DNA from: Leptothrix discophora
GTDB lineage: Bacteria; Pseudomonadota; Gammaproteobacteria; Burkholderiales; Burkholderiaceae_C
Assembly (NCBI RefSeq): GCF_030705305.1
Contig: NZ_JAUZEE010000002.1
Span: 439,794 to 503,793, forward strand
Direction of reading: 5' to 3'
DNA: 64,000 nt
This document shows, piece after piece, positions 37,936-49,191 of this stretch (the first letter of the stretch is position 1; every line of letters starts with the position of its first letter). The notes under the pieces were generated by a model that worked only from the letters and a program-made list of their open reading frames with translations, made no database searches and was not told the origin of the DNA. Position numbers and translations under genes: made by a program.

Positions 37936-39477
37936 ATGAGCGAACAACTCATCATCTTCGACACCACGCTGCGCGACGGCGAACAGTCCCCCGGCGCGTC
38001 GATGACGCGCGACGAGAAGCTGCGCATCGCGCGCCAGCTGGAGCGACTCAAGGTGGACGTGATCGAGGCCGGTTTTGCCGCCTCGTCCAACGGCGACTTC
38101 GAGGCGGTCAAGGCCATCGCTGACGTCATCAAGGACTCGACGATCTGTTCGCTGGCCCGTGCCAACGACCGCGACATCGGCCGTGCGGCCGAAGCGCTCA
38201 AGGGTGCCAACCGGGCGCGCATCCACACCTTCATCGCCACCAGCGAACTCCACATGGAGAAGAAGCTGCGCATGACCCGCGAGCAGGTGCTTGAACAGGC
38301 CCGGCTGGCGGTACGCTTCGCCCGCAACCTGTGTGGCGACATCGAGTTCTCGCCCGAGGATGGCTACCGCTCGGACCCGGACTTCCTCTGCCGCGTGCTC
38401 GAGGCCGTGATCGACGAGGGCGCGACCACGCTGAACATCCCCGACACGGTCGGCTACGCCATCCCCGAGCTGTACGGCAACTTCATCCGGACGCTGCGCG
38501 AGCGCGTGCCCAACTCCGACAAGGCGATCTGGAGCGTGCACTGCCACAACGACCTCGGCATGGCCGTGGCCAACTCGCTGGCCGGCGTCAAGATCGGCGG
38601 CGCGCGTCAGGTCGAATGCACCATCAACGGCCTGGGCGAGCGGGCCGGCAACTGCTCGCTCGAAGAGGTCGTCATGGCGGTGCGCACCCGGCGCGACCAC
38701 TTCGGGCTGGACGTCCGGGTGGACGCGACCCAGATCGTGCCGGCGTCGCGCATGGTGGCCCAGACCACCGGCTTCGTGGTCCAGCCCAACAAGGCGGTGG
38801 TCGGCGCGAACGCCTTCGCGCATGCTTCGGGCATCCACCAGGACGGCGTGCTCAAGGCCCGCGACACCTACGAGATCATGCGGGCCGAGGACGTGGGCTG
38901 GAGCGCCAACAAGATCGTGCTGGGCAAGCTCTCGGGCCGCAATGCCTTCAAGCAGCGGCTGCAGGACCTGGGCGTCGCGCTGGAATCCGAGGCCGAGATC
39001 AACGCGGCCTTCCTGCGCTTCAAGGACCTGGCCGACCGCAAGAGCGAGATCTTCGACGAGGACATCCTCGCGCTGGTCAGCGACGAGGAGAGCGACCAGA
39101 AGACCGAGCACTACCGGCTGCTGGCGCTGTCGCAACGCTCCGAGATGGGCGAGCGTCCGCATGCGAGCGTGGCCTTCGCGGCCGGCGAGGTCGAGCACCA
39201 TGCCGAGTCCGACGGCAATGGCCCGGTCGACGCCAGCATCAAGGCGATCGAGTCGCGCTTGGCCACGGGCGCCGAGCTGCTGCTGTACTCGGTCAACGCG
39301 ATCACCTCGGGCAGCACCGAGTCGCAGGGCGAGGTGACCGTGCGGCTGCAGCTGGGCGGGCGCATCGTCAATGGTGTCGGTGCCGATCCGGACATCGTGG
39401 TCGCATCGGCCAAGGCCTACCTGGCCGCGCTGAACAAGCTGCACAGCAAGGCCGAACGCGTCGCAGCCCAGGGCTGA
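37936..39477 (+). CDS. leuA: 2-isopropylmalate synthase, short form (LeuA type 1)
   Basis: The 513-residue enzyme has [16 protein letters not shown] at its start, [18 protein letters not shown], and a C-terminal regulatory domain ([38 protein letters not shown]). This is the usual Burkholderiales LeuA in the ilv-pssA-leuA region. A related citramalate or homocitrate synthase is less likely. CAGGAG lies eight bases before ATG 37936. Cotranscribed with the long form; the two share only the general fold, so this is not a recent duplication. Confidence 0.92.
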   Translation: MSEQLIIFDTTLRDGEQSPGASMTRDEKLRIARQLERLKVDVIEAGFAASSNGDFEAVKAIADVIKDSTICSLARANDRDIGRAAEALKGANRARIHTFIATSELHMEKKLRMTREQVLEQARLAVRFARNLCGDIEFSPEDGYRSDPDFLCRVLEAVIDEGATTLNIPDTVGYAIPELYGNFIRTLRERVPNSDKAIWSVHCHNDLGMAVANSLAGVKIGGARQVECTINGLGERAGNCSLEEVVMAVRTRRDHFGLDVRVDATQIVPASRMVAQTTGFVVQPNKAVVGANAFAHASGIHQDGVLKARDTYEIMRAEDVGWSANKIVLGKLSGRNAFKQRLQDLGVALESEAEINAAFLRFKDLADRKSEIFDEDILALVSDEESDQKTEHYRLLALSQRSEMGERPHASVAFAAGEVEHHAESDGNGPVDASIKAIESRLATGAELLLYSVNAITSGSTESQGEVTVRLQLGGRIVNGVGADPDIVVASAKAYLAALNKLHSKAERVAAQG

Positions 39478-39734
39478 ACGCACGCCCCGGTCGTTCTGGA
39501 GCGAGGTGCCTGACGCCTGTCCCCGGTTCCCGGGGGGTCTGCGGAGTACAGGGCAATTTCCTGATTTCTTCGATAAATCAAGACGTTGCCCCGATTGAGC
39601 GATTCTCATAGACTGTGTTGAGTTGTATCTCCGCGTCACCTTTCGGCCTGGTCTGACGAGCCCGGTCCGAACCGCCGGTTCCGCCGGCACCGGGTGCGCG
39701 AAGACCCGTCCTCCCTTTCCCGAGATCGCTTCCG
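39478..39734. other. Intergenic region after the leu operon
   Basis: The 257-base gap contains the GC stem CCCCGG/CCGGGG near 39522 and an A/T-rich stem TGATTT (39562-39567)/AAATCA (39575-39580), either of which could end the leu message; neither is followed by a proper T-run. The promoter of the peptidase gene should be here, but none stands out. Confidence 0.4.
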
Positions 39735-40778
39735 ATGTCCGCCTTCAAGCCCCTGCGCTGGTCCCCCTCCGTCCTGTCCTGGCCTGGCGCGACGCGCTGG
39801 CTGACCATCGGACTGACCGCAGCCGGCCTGCTCCTGGCCGGCCAGGCGGAGGCGGCGCAAGGCAGCAACGCCAAGCGCGTGCGGCCGGAAGTCCGCGCCA
39901 AGTCCTCCAAGGTCGTGACGCAGCGTCGCGTCGTGCGCGCCCGTGCAACGGTTGCCGACCCGGTCTCGGTGGGTCGCAGCGCCGGCCTGCAGCACACCAG
40001 CGATCCGCTGGCACTGAAGTCCAACGTCGCCTTCGTGATGGACCAGGACACCTCCGAGGTCCTGTTCAGCAAGAACCCGCAGGCCGTGTTGCCGATCGCC
40101 TCGCTGACCAAGCTGATGACGGCGATGGTGGTGGTCGAGTCCGGGGCCTCGCTCGACGACGAGCTCGAGATCACCACCGCCGACATCGACACCGAGAAGG
40201 GCAGCTCCTCGCGCCTGGCCGTCGGGACCCGCCTGACCCGCGGCGAGATGCTGCACCTGGCGCTGATGTCGTCCGAGAACCGTGCCGCCAACGCGCTGGG
40301 CCGTCACCATCCGGGGGGGCTGGGCGAGTTCGTCAAGGCGATGAACTTCCGCGCTGCCTCGCTGGGCATGTCCGACACCCGCTACGTCGAGCCGACCGGC
40401 CTGTCGAGCCAGAACCGTTCCAGTGCGCCGGACCTGGCCCGGCTGGTCGGTGCCGCCTACGAATACCCGCTGCTGCGCCAGTTCTCGACCACCCCGGATG
40501 CGGAGGTCGACATCGGTCGCCGCACGGTCCAGTTCAACAACACCAACCGGCTGGTGCGCAACCCGAACTGGGAGATCGGCCTGCAGAAGACCGGGTACAT
40601 CGCCGAAGCCGGGCGCTGCCTCGTCATGCAGGCGCAGATGGCTGGCCGCAAGCTGATCATGGTGTTCCTGGATTCGGCCGGCAAGTATTCGCGCCTGGGC
40701 GACGCCGAGCGCGTGCGCCAGTGGATCGAGCATGACCATGAGCTGGCGGCGCGCTCGAATGCGCGTCCGCTGCGCTGA
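39735..40778 (+). CDS. Periplasmic D-alanyl-D-alanine endopeptidase/carboxypeptidase (PbpG/DacA type)
   Basis: The 347-residue product has an export signal (LTIGLTAAGLLLAGQAEA) and a basic linker before a serine penicillin-binding domain with SLTK (Ser123-Lys126), SEN (180-182) and KTG (285-287). It trims peptidoglycan cross-links or terminal D-Ala in the periplasm. No C-terminal amphipathic anchor is seen, which favours the soluble PBP7/PbpG group over DacA. It stands alone and ends in a good terminator. Confidence 0.9.
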   Translation: MSAFKPLRWSPSVLSWPGATRWLTIGLTAAGLLLAGQAEAAQGSNAKRVRPEVRAKSSKVVTQRRVVRARATVADPVSVGRSAGLQHTSDPLALKSNVAFVMDQDTSEVLFSKNPQAVLPIASLTKLMTAMVVVESGASLDDELEITTADIDTEKGSSSRLAVGTRLTRGEMLHLALMSSENRAANALGRHHPGGLGEFVKAMNFRAASLGMSDTRYVEPTGLSSQNRSSAPDLARLVGAAYEYPLLRQFSTTPDAEVDIGRRTVQFNNTNRLVRNPNWEIGLQKTGYIAEAGRCLVMQAQMAGRKLIMVFLDSAGKYSRLGDAERVRQWIEHDHELAARSNARPLR

Positions 40779-40823
40779 GGCCGGTCGCTCACCGCGCGGC
40801 AGTCCTCCGCCGTCTTCCGCATC

Positions 40824-40849
40824 AAGCCGGCACGTGAGGCCGGCTTTTT
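40824..40849 (+). terminator. Rho-independent terminator of the peptidase gene
   Basis: AAGCCGGC pairs with GCCGGCTT around an ACGTGAG loop, with TTTTT. It lies in the gap between the convergent peptidase and iclR genes. Confidence 0.9.
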
Positions 40850-40880
40850 CACGCCCGATTTTCTTGCGTCCGGACCGCGT

Positions 40881-41651
40881 TCAGCCGGCCTGGTAGCCGA
40901 GCGCCTTGGAGATCTGGCTGGCGGTCTCGCGCAGGCGCTCGCTCCAGCCTTCCTCGAGCCGGTCCGCCGGCGCTGAGATCGACAGTCCTGCGACCAGCTT
41001 GCCCTGGTCGTCGTAGATGCCGGCGGCCATGCAGCGCACGCCCAGTTCGAGTTCCTCGTTGTCCCGCGCCAGCGTGGTCTGGCGCACCTTCGCCAGCTCG
41101 CGTTCGAGCATCGCCAGGTCGGTCAGGCTGTTGCGGGTGTGGCCGGCCAGTCCCGTCCGGGCGGCATAGGCGCGCACCCGCTGCGGGTCGTCCTGGGCCA
41201 GGAACAGCTTGCCCACCGACGTCAGGTGCAGGGGCGCCCGACCGCCGACGGCGCGCACGACCTGCATGCCGGAACGCTCGGAGTAGGTCCGCTCGATGTA
41301 GACGATCTCGTCGCCCTGCCGCACCGAGAGGTTGACAGGCTGGTGCGTGACCTTGTGCAGATCCCGCATCGGCCCGAGGGCGGCGTCGCGCACGTCCAGC
41401 CGGGCCTTGACGAGGTTGCCCAGCTCCAGCAGGCGCATGCCGAGCCGGTAGCTGCCGGCCTCGGGCCGTTCGACGAAGCGACCGGCGGCGAGGTCGTTGA
41501 GGATGCGGTGCGCGGTCGACGGGTGCAGGCCGGTATGCTCGCTGACCTGCTTGAGCGACACCGGGTCCCGGTGCGCCGCCAGCACGTCCAGCAGCAGGAA
41601 GGTTCGTTCAAGGACCTGGATCGTCGGCGTCTGGCCGTCCTTCTTCGTCAT
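40881..41651 (-). CDS. IclR-family transcriptional regulator
   Basis: The 256-residue protein has the N-terminal winged helix (QVLERTFLLLDVLAAHRDPVSLKQVSEHTGLHPSTAHRILNDL) and the C-terminal GAF-like effector domain (APLHLTSVGKLFLA, GVRCMAAGIYDDQGKLVAGLSISAP). IclR regulators bind metabolic acids and control nearby catabolic genes, but no such genes are here; only 34 bases separate it from the divergent TIGR03790 gene. Ligand and targets unknown. Confidence 0.92.
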   Translation of the reverse strand: MTKKDGQTPTIQVLERTFLLLDVLAAHRDPVSLKQVSEHTGLHPSTAHRILNDLAAGRFVERPEAGSYRLGMRLLELGNLVKARLDVRDAALGPMRDLHKVTHQPVNLSVRQGDEIVYIERTYSERSGMQVVRAVGGRAPLHLTSVGKLFLAQDDPQRVRAYAARTGLAGHTRNSLTDLAMLERELAKVRQTTLARDNEELELGVRCMAAGIYDDQGKLVAGLSISAPADRLEEGWSERLRETASQISKALGYQAG

Positions 41652-41685
41652 GACTGCCCTCTTGAATCGCAGAAGCTATTTTTGC

Positions 41686-42798
41686 ATGGCGAAACGTGCT
41701 TTGTCAGCGTTCACGGCTGCCGTGCTGGTCGGCTGCGCCGCTCTTCCCGCTTGCGCCCAGCCTTCGGCCGCGACCCCTGCGGCGTCGAACACGGCGGTGC
41801 CGGTCCCGGCGATGCAGGTTCCGCGTGTCTTCGGGCGGCTGCATGCGTCGCAGATCGGGTTGGTGATCAATGAGGGCGATCCCTATTCGGTGGCCGTCGG
41901 CGAACACTATCTCGAACGCCGCCAGCTCGCGCCCGAGCAGGTCCTCCGGGTCGACCTTCCGGTGCAGGCGCAGCTCTCGCCGGCCGATCTGGCTCAGCTG
42001 AAGGCACGCATCGATGCCCGCTTCGGACCGCAGATCCAGGCGCTGGCGCTGGCCTGGAACCGCCCTTATGCGGTCGGCTGCCTGTCGATCACCGGTGCGC
42101 TGGCCTTCGGGGCCGACGAGGCGCTGTGCCGCAACACCTGTGGGCGTGCCAGCGCGGCCTCGTCCTACTTCAACTCGGCCTCCAGCCAGCCGCTGAAGGA
42201 CCACGGCTGGCGTCCGTCCATGCTGCTGGCCTCCGGCAGCGTCGAGGCCGCCCGTCGACTGATCGACCGGGGCGTCGCGTCCGACGGCCAGCTCGGGCTG
42301 CGCGGCAGCCCGCCGGCCCAGGCCTGGTTCCTGTCGACCGGCGACGGCGCTCGCAACGTCCGCGCGGCGCTCTTTCCGCCGTCCGCGACGGTGCCCCAGC
42401 TGGCGCTGCAGGTCGAGTCGACGACCGGCGACCTGCCGCGTCCGGGGCGTCGCGTGATGCTGGTCCAGACCGGCCTGGCGGTGCTGCCGGCCGGGCTGGA
42501 GGCGATCGACTGGGTGCCGGGCGCGCTGGCCGATCACCTGACGTCCTTCGGCGGTCTGCTCGATGCGGTGGGCGGCCAGACGCCGGCGACGGCCTGGCTC
42601 GATGCGGGTGCGACGGCGAGCTACGGCAGCGTCAGCGAGCCCTGCAACCACCTGCAGAAGTTCCCCCATCCCCAGGTGCTGCTGCTGCACTATCTGCAGG
42701 GACAGACCGCCATCGAGGCCTACTGGAAGAGCGTCGCCTGGCCGCAGCAGGGCGTGTTCGTGGGCGAGCCGCTGGCCGCTCCGTTCGCTCGCCGCTGA
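41686..42798 (+). CDS. TIGR03790-family exported protein (exosortase-associated family)
   Basis: The 370-residue product starts MAKRALSAFTAAVLVGC: a short signal with a lipobox-like LVGC, though signal peptidase I cleavage at ACAQ is also possible. The core QIGLVINEGDPYSVAVGEHYLERRQL and LALAWNRPYAVGCLSITGALAFG fits the TIGR03790 family. By established knowledge this family occurs only in genomes with exosortase/PEP-CTERM sorting, so such a system probably exists elsewhere. No catalytic motif is recognised. An in-frame ATG at 41650 would overlap iclR's start; 41686 gives a normal signal peptide. Confidence 0.75.
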   Translation: MAKRALSAFTAAVLVGCAALPACAQPSAATPAASNTAVPVPAMQVPRVFGRLHASQIGLVINEGDPYSVAVGEHYLERRQLAPEQVLRVDLPVQAQLSPADLAQLKARIDARFGPQIQALALAWNRPYAVGCLSITGALAFGADEALCRNTCGRASAASSYFNSASSQPLKDHGWRPSMLLASGSVEAARRLIDRGVASDGQLGLRGSPPAQAWFLSTGDGARNVRAALFPPSATVPQLALQVESTTGDLPRPGRRVMLVQTGLAVLPAGLEAIDWVPGALADHLTSFGGLLDAVGGQTPATAWLDAGATASYGSVSEPCNHLQKFPHPQVLLLHYLQGQTAIEAYWKSVAWPQQGVFVGEPLAAPFARR

Positions 42799-42866
42799 CG
42801 GCGGAACGCTCAACCGAAACCGTGTGTTTTCGGCCCATCCGTGCAAGTTTCGTGACGGCTTGCCGG

Positions 42867-42875
42867 TGCTACATT
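42867..42875 (+). promoter_or_regulatory. Extended -10 of the odh operon
   Basis: TGCTACATT lies 144 bases upstream of odhA; TTTCGT at 42848-42853 is a weak -35 at 16-base spacing. It is identical to the leu operon element. Confidence 0.5.
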
Positions 42876-43018
42876 CGCGGCCTGACTTGAGGTCCTTCCC
42901 GTCCCCTTCTCTGGCAACAGTCAAGGCGGGTCGCAATCCGCCAACCGGTCAAGCCGTGTCGCGGAAGGTTGTTCAACCCATCGAAGTCCTGGATACCGGG
43001 GCGAGAGGTGAGCGAAAG

Positions 43019-45877
43019 ATGATGCAGCAATACAGGTCGAACTCCTACCTGTTCGGAGGCAACGCACCGTACGTCGAAGAGATGTACGAGGCCTACCTCG
43101 ACAACCCCGGCTCCGTGCCGGACAACTGGCGCGACTACTTCGACGCGCTCCAGCATGTGCCCGCCACCGACGGCTCCGACAGCCGCGACGTGGCCCACGC
43201 TCCGGTGATCGAATCGTTCGCCCAGCGTGCCAAGGCCAACGCCTTCGCCCTGAAGGCCAGCGAAGCCGACCTCGCCGTCGCCCGCAAGCAGGTCCATGTC
43301 CAGTCCCTGATCGCCGCCTACCGCTTCCTCGGTTCGCGCTGGGCCGACCTCGACCCGCTCAAGCGCACCGAGCGCCCCAAGATTCCCGAACTGGAGCCGG
43401 CGTTCTACGACCTGAGCGAGTCCGACATGGACATCACGTTCAGCGCCGCGAACACGTACTTCAGCAAGGCCGAGAACATGTCCCTGCGCGAGATCGTGCA
43501 GGCCCTGCGTGACACGTACTGCGGCACCGTCGGGGCCGAGTTCATGCACATCACCGACCCGACCGAGAAGCGCTGGTGGCAGGAGCGCCTGGAGGCGAGC
43601 CGCAGCAAGCCCGTCTACACGGCCGAGGAAAAGAAGCACATCCTCGAGCGCCTCACGGCCGCCGAGGGCCTCGAGCGCTACCTGCACACGAAGTACGTCG
43701 GCCAGAAGCGTTTCTCGCTCGAAGGCGGCGAGAGCTTCATCGCCTCGATGGACGAGGTCGTCCAGCGCGCCGGCACGCACGGCGTGCAGGAAATGGTCAT
43801 CGGCATGGCCCACCGCGGCCGCCTGAACGTGCTGGTCAACACCCTGGGCAAGATGCCCAAGGACCTGTTCGCCGAGTTCGACCACACCGCGCCGGAACAC
43901 CTGCCCTCGGGCGACGTGAAGTACCACCAGGGCTTCTCGAGCGACATCTCGACCGCCGGCGGCCCGGTCCACCTGAGCCTGGCCTTCAACCCGTCGCACC
44001 TCGAGATCGTCAACCCGGTCGTCGAAGGCTCGGTCAAGGCCCGCATGGACCGTCGCGGCGACAAGACCGGCGACCAGGTCCTGCCGGTGCTCGTGCACGG
44101 CGACGCGGCCTTCGCCGGCCAGGGCGTCGTGATGGAGACGCTGGCGCTGGCGCAGACCCGCGGCTACTACACCGGCGGCACGCTGCACATTGTCATCAAC
44201 AACCAGATCGGCTTCACGACCAGCGACCCGCGCGACAGCCGCTCGACCCTGTACTGCTCCGACGTCGTCAAGATGATCGAGGCGCCGGTGCTGCACGTGA
44301 ACGGCGACGATCCCGAAGCCGTGGTGTTCTGCACCCAGCTGGCGATGGACTACCGCCAGCAGTTCAAGAAGGACGTCGTCGTCGACATCATCTGCTTCCG
44401 CAAGCTGGGCCACAACGAGCAGGACACGCCCAGCCTGACGCAGCCGCTGATGTACAAGAAGATCGCCCAGCACCCGGGCACGCGTCGCCTCTACGGCGAC
44501 AAGCTGGAGGCGCAGGGCGTGCTGCCGGCCGATGGTCCGGACCAGATGGTCAAGGACTTCCGCGCCGCGATGGACGCGGGCAAGCACACGGTGGATCCGG
44601 TGCTGACCAACTACAAGAGCAAGTACGCGGTCGACTGGGCACCCTTCCTCGGCAAGAAGTGGACCGACAGCGCCGACACCGCGCTGCCGATGGTCGAGAT
44701 CAAGCGCCTGGCCGAGCGCATCACGACGGTGCCGGGCAACTTCAAGGTCCACCCGCTGGTCGAGAAGGTCCTGGCCGATCGCGCCGCGATGGGCCGTGGC
44801 GAGATCAACGTCGACTGGGGCATGGGCGAGCACCTGGCCTACGCCTCGCTGGTGGCCAGCGGCTATGCCGTGCGCCTGTCGGGCGAGGACTGCGGCCGTG
44901 GCACCTTCGTGCACCGCCATGCCGTGCTGCACGACCAGAACCGCGAGAAGTGGGACATCGGCACCTACGTGCCGCTGCAGAACGTGGCCGAGAACCAGGC
45001 CCCGTTCGTCGTGATCGACTCGATCCTGTCGGAAGAGGCGGTGCTCGGCTTCGAGTACGGCTACGCCAGCGCCGATCCGAACACGCTGACCATCTGGGAA
45101 GGCCAGTTCGGCGACTTCGTCAACGGCGCGCAGGTCGTGATCGACCAGTTCATCGCCTCGGGCGAGGTCAAGTGGGGCCGCGTCAACGGCCTGGTGATGA
45201 TGTTGCCGCACGGCTATGAAGGCCAGGGCCCCGAGCACAGCTCGGCCCGCCTGGAGCGCTTCATGCAGCTGGCCGCCGACACCAACATGCAGATCGTGCA
45301 GCCGACCACGGCCAGCCAGATCTTCCACCTGTTGCGCCGCCAGATGGTGCGCCCGCTGCGCAAGCCGCTGGTCATCATGACGCCCAAGTCGCTGCTGCGG
45401 AACAAGGACGCGACCTCGCCGCTGACCGAGTTCAGCAAGGGCGAGTTCCGCACCGTGATCCCGGAGCTGAACGCCGGCATCGACGGCGCCAAGGTCAAGC
45501 GCGTGATCGCCTGCTCGGGCAAGGTCTATTACGACCTGGTCAAGAAGCGCGAGGAGAAGAAGGCCAGCGATGTCGCGGTGATCCGCGTCGAGCAGCTCTA
45601 TCCCTTCCCGCACAAGGCCTTCGCCGCCGAGCTGAAGAAGTACCCGAACGCGACCGACGTGGTGTGGTGCCAGGACGAGCCGCAGAACCAGGGTGCCTGG
45701 TTCTTCGTGCAGCACCAGATCCACGAGAACATGCTCGAAGGCCAGAAGCTGGGTTATGCCGGCCGCGCCGCCTCGGCATCGCCGGCCGTCGGTTACGCCC
45801 ACCTGCACCAGGAGCAGCAGAAGGCGCTGCTGGATCAGGCCTTCGGCAAGATCAAGGGCTTCGTGCTCACCAAGTGA
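43019..45877 (+). CDS. odhA: 2-oxoglutarate dehydrogenase E1 component
   Basis: The 952-residue thiamine diphosphate enzyme decarboxylates 2-oxoglutarate in the TCA cycle. The N-terminal helix SYLFGGNAPYVEEMYEAYLDNPGSVPDNWRDYF binds the E2 core; catalytic parts include HRGRLNVL, HGDAAFAGQGVVMETL and the transketolase-like pyrimidine domain GEDCGRGTF. GAGGTGA lies about eight bases before tandem ATGs at 43019 and 43022; the longer open frame is not conserved. Followed by odhB. Confidence 0.96.
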   Translation: MMQQYRSNSYLFGGNAPYVEEMYEAYLDNPGSVPDNWRDYFDALQHVPATDGSDSRDVAHAPVIESFAQRAKANAFALKASEADLAVARKQVHVQSLIAAYRFLGSRWADLDPLKRTERPKIPELEPAFYDLSESDMDITFSAANTYFSKAENMSLREIVQALRDTYCGTVGAEFMHITDPTEKRWWQERLEASRSKPVYTAEEKKHILERLTAAEGLERYLHTKYVGQKRFSLEGGESFIASMDEVVQRAGTHGVQEMVIGMAHRGRLNVLVNTLGKMPKDLFAEFDHTAPEHLPSGDVKYHQGFSSDISTAGGPVHLSLAFNPSHLEIVNPVVEGSVKARMDRRGDKTGDQVLPVLVHGDAAFAGQGVVMETLALAQTRGYYTGGTLHIVINNQIGFTTSDPRDSRSTLYCSDVVKMIEAPVLHVNGDDPEAVVFCTQLAMDYRQQFKKDVVVDIICFRKLGHNEQDTPSLTQPLMYKKIAQHPGTRRLYGDKLEAQGVLPADGPDQMVKDFRAAMDAGKHTVDPVLTNYKSKYAVDWAPFLGKKWTDSADTALPMVEIKRLAERITTVPGNFKVHPLVEKVLADRAAMGRGEINVDWGMGEHLAYASLVASGYAVRLSGEDCGRGTFVHRHAVLHDQNREKWDIGTYVPLQNVAENQAPFVVIDSILSEEAVLGFEYGYASADPNTLTIWEGQFGDFVNGAQVVIDQFIASGEVKWGRVNGLVMMLPHGYEGQGPEHSSARLERFMQLAADTNMQIVQPTTASQIFHLLRRQMVRPLRKPLVIMTPKSLLRNKDATSPLTEFSKGEFRTVIPELNAGIDGAKVKRVIACSGKVYYDLVKKREEKKASDVAVIRVEQLYPFPHKAFAAELKKYPNATDVVWCQDEPQNQGAWFFVQHQIHENMLEGQKLGYAGRAASASPAVGYAHLHQEQQKALLDQAFGKIKGFVLTK

Positions 45878-45988
45878 GTGTCCGAGTGACGGGAGCGGGC
45901 GCTGCGCGCCGCTTCCGTCGCGTGTGTGTGTCCGGCTTCAGGCCGGGCGTGGAACGCGCTGCAACTCCCCGAACAAAAGAGATTCCAA

Positions 45989-47248
45989 ATGGCCATCGTT
46001 GAAGTCAAGGTCCCCCAGTTGTCCGAGTCGGTCGCCGAGGCGACCCTCCTGCAATGGAAGAAGCAGCCCGGCGAAGCCGTGGCGATGGATGAAATCCTGA
46101 TCGAGATCGAGACCGACAAGGTCGTGCTCGAAGTCCCCGCGCCGGCTGCCGGCGTGCTGGCCGCGCATGTGGTCGGCAACGGCGGCACGGTCGTCAGCGA
46201 CCAGCTGATCGCCCAGATCGACACCGAGGGCAAGGCCGGCGCCGCCGCACCGGCCGCCGCCGCTGTGGCCACCGCACCGGCGGCTGCCGCACCCGCCGGC
46301 GCCGACAAGTCCGGCGTCGCGATGCCCGCAGCGGCCAAGCTGCTGGCCGACAACAACCTCGCCGCCAGCGCCGTCGCCGGCACCGGCAAGGACGGCCGCA
46401 TCACCAAGGGCGACGTGCTGGGTGCCGTCGCCGCCGGTGCGGCCAAGCCCGCCGCCGTGGCCGCTCCGGCGATCGCCGTGCCGGCCGCGCCGGCCGTTGC
46501 CAAGCCCTTGCCCGCCGTCAAGGCACCGGCCGCGCAGAACCTGGGTGACCGCCCCGAGCAGCGCGTGCCGATGAGCCGCCTGCGCGCCCGCGTCGCCGAG
46601 CGCCTGCTGCAGTCGCAGTCGACCAACGCCATCCTGACCACCTTCAACGAGGTGAACATGGCGCCGCTGATGGACATGCGCAAGAAGTTCCAGGACAAGT
46701 TCGAGAAGGAACACGGCGTCAAGCTCGGCTTCATGAGCTTCTTCGTCAAGGCTGCGGTCCATGCGCTGAAGAAGTTCCCGGTCCTCAACGCCTCGGTCGA
46801 CGGCAACGACATCGTCTACCACGGCTACTTCGACATCGGCATCGCGGTCGGTTCGCCGCGTGGTCTGGTGGTGCCCATCATCCGCAATGCGGACCAGATG
46901 AGCTTCGCCGACATCGAGAAGAAGATCGCCGAGTTCGGCCAGAAGGCCAAGGACGGCAAGCTCGGCATCGAGGAGCTGACCGGCGGCACGTTCTCGATCT
47001 CGAACGGCGGCACCTTCGGCTCGATGCTGTCCACGCCGATCATCAACCCGCCGCAGTCGGCCATCCTGGGCGTGCACGCGACCAAGGACCGCGCGGTGGT
47101 CGAGAACGGCCAGGTCGTGGTGCGCCCGATCAACTACCTCGCGATGTCCTACGACCACCGCATCATCGACGGCCGCGAAGCCGTGCTGGGCCTGGTGGCG
47201 ATGAAGGAAGCGCTGGAAGATCCCGCACGCCTCCTGTTCGACATCTGA
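45989..47248 (+). CDS. odhB: Dihydrolipoamide succinyltransferase (E2)
   Basis: The 419-residue E2 has one lipoyl domain (lipoylated Lys44 in [11 protein letters not shown]), an Ala/Pro-rich flexible linker, an E3-binding domain ([22 protein letters not shown]), a second linker and the catalytic domain ending with [13 protein letters not shown] (His and Asp of the active site). AAGAGA precedes the ATG by seven bases. A hairpin terminator directly follows. Confidence 0.96.
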   Translation: MAIVEVKVPQLSESVAEATLLQWKKQPGEAVAMDEILIEIETDKVVLEVPAPAAGVLAAHVVGNGGTVVSDQLIAQIDTEGKAGAAAPAAAAVATAPAAAAPAGADKSGVAMPAAAKLLADNNLAASAVAGTGKDGRITKGDVLGAVAAGAAKPAAVAAPAIAVPAAPAVAKPLPAVKAPAAQNLGDRPEQRVPMSRLRARVAERLLQSQSTNAILTTFNEVNMAPLMDMRKKFQDKFEKEHGVKLGFMSFFVKAAVHALKKFPVLNASVDGNDIVYHGYFDIGIAVGSPRGLVVPIIRNADQMSFADIEKKIAEFGQKAKDGKLGIEELTGGTFSISNGGTFGSMLSTPIINPPQSAILGVHATKDRAVVENGQVVVRPINYLAMSYDHRIIDGREAVLGLVAMKEALEDPARLLFDI

Positions 47249-47258
47249 TCCGGCCTGC

Positions 47259-47284
47259 GGGGCCGGTCATGCGCCGGCCCCTTT
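47259..47284 (+). terminator. Terminator-like hairpin after odhB
   Basis: GGGGCCGG (47259-47266) pairs with CCGGCCCC (47274-47281), followed by TTTCTGCTTTTC. It should reduce transcription of the PspC gene and lpdA relative to odhAB. Confidence 0.6.
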
Positions 47285-47306
47285 CTGCTTTTCCCGGGAG
47301 CACGCG

Positions 47307-47648
47307 ATGAGCCTCGCCGACGAACTCCAGCAACTCGAAGACCTGCGCCAGCGCGGTGTGCTGAGCGAGGCGGAGTTCGCCCAGGCCAAGGCCCGGCTGC
47401 TGGCGGGCCAGGCGGTGGCGCCGGGCGTGGTCGTCGCCAACGGCTTGCGCCGTTCGGCCGACGACCGCTGGATCGCCGGTGTCTGCGGCGGCCTGGCGCG
47501 CCTGATCGGCGCCGAGTCCTGGCTGTGGCGCCTCGCGTTTGCCCTGCTGTTCCTGTTCGCCGGCACCGGCGGGCTGCTCTACCTCCTGTTGTGGATCTTC
47601 GTGCCGCAGGCCCCGTTGCCCGGCACGCGCTCCCACCTGACGCCCTGA
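47307..47648 (+). CDS. Small PspC-domain membrane protein with SHOCT-like N-terminus
   Basis: The 113-residue product has an amphipathic SHOCT-like N-terminus (LEDLRQRGVLSEAEFAQAKARLL, residues 9-32) and a PspC domain (LRRSADDRWIAGVCGGLARLIG, 48-68) with a single transmembrane helix (about 74-98). PspC domains take part in phage-shock envelope stress sensing. Here it lies between odhB and lpdA, 24 bases before lpdA, an unexpected guest in a TCA-cycle operon. Role unknown. Confidence 0.85.
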   Translation: MSLADELQQLEDLRQRGVLSEAEFAQAKARLLAGQAVAPGVVVANGLRRSADDRWIAGVCGGLARLIGAESWLWRLAFALLFLFAGTGGLLYLLLWIFVPQAPLPGTRSHLTP

Positions 47649-47672
47649 AGTGGGCGAGAACGATAGGTCACC

Positions 47673-49100
<1,428 letters not shown>

Positions 49101-49138
49101 CGCAGCCCGGCGCCTCGCGGCGCCGCTGACGAGGCATG

Positions 49139-49162
49139 ACGGGGCGGCGCGAGTCGCCCCGT
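49139..49162 (+). terminator. Hairpin between lpdA and zapE
   Basis: ACGGGGCG pairs with CGCCCCGT around GCGCGAGT; only two T bases follow. A second stem GGCGCC/GGCGCC lies just upstream. Weak or Rho-assisted terminator. Confidence 0.45.
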
Positions 49163-49191
49163 TCGTCCATCCTGACCCGAAGAGCCAGTGC

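Noticed and set aside
42869-45808. A 979-codon minus-strand frame opposite odhA
   Set aside because: Antisense shadow of odhA with composition typical of reverse-frame translation.
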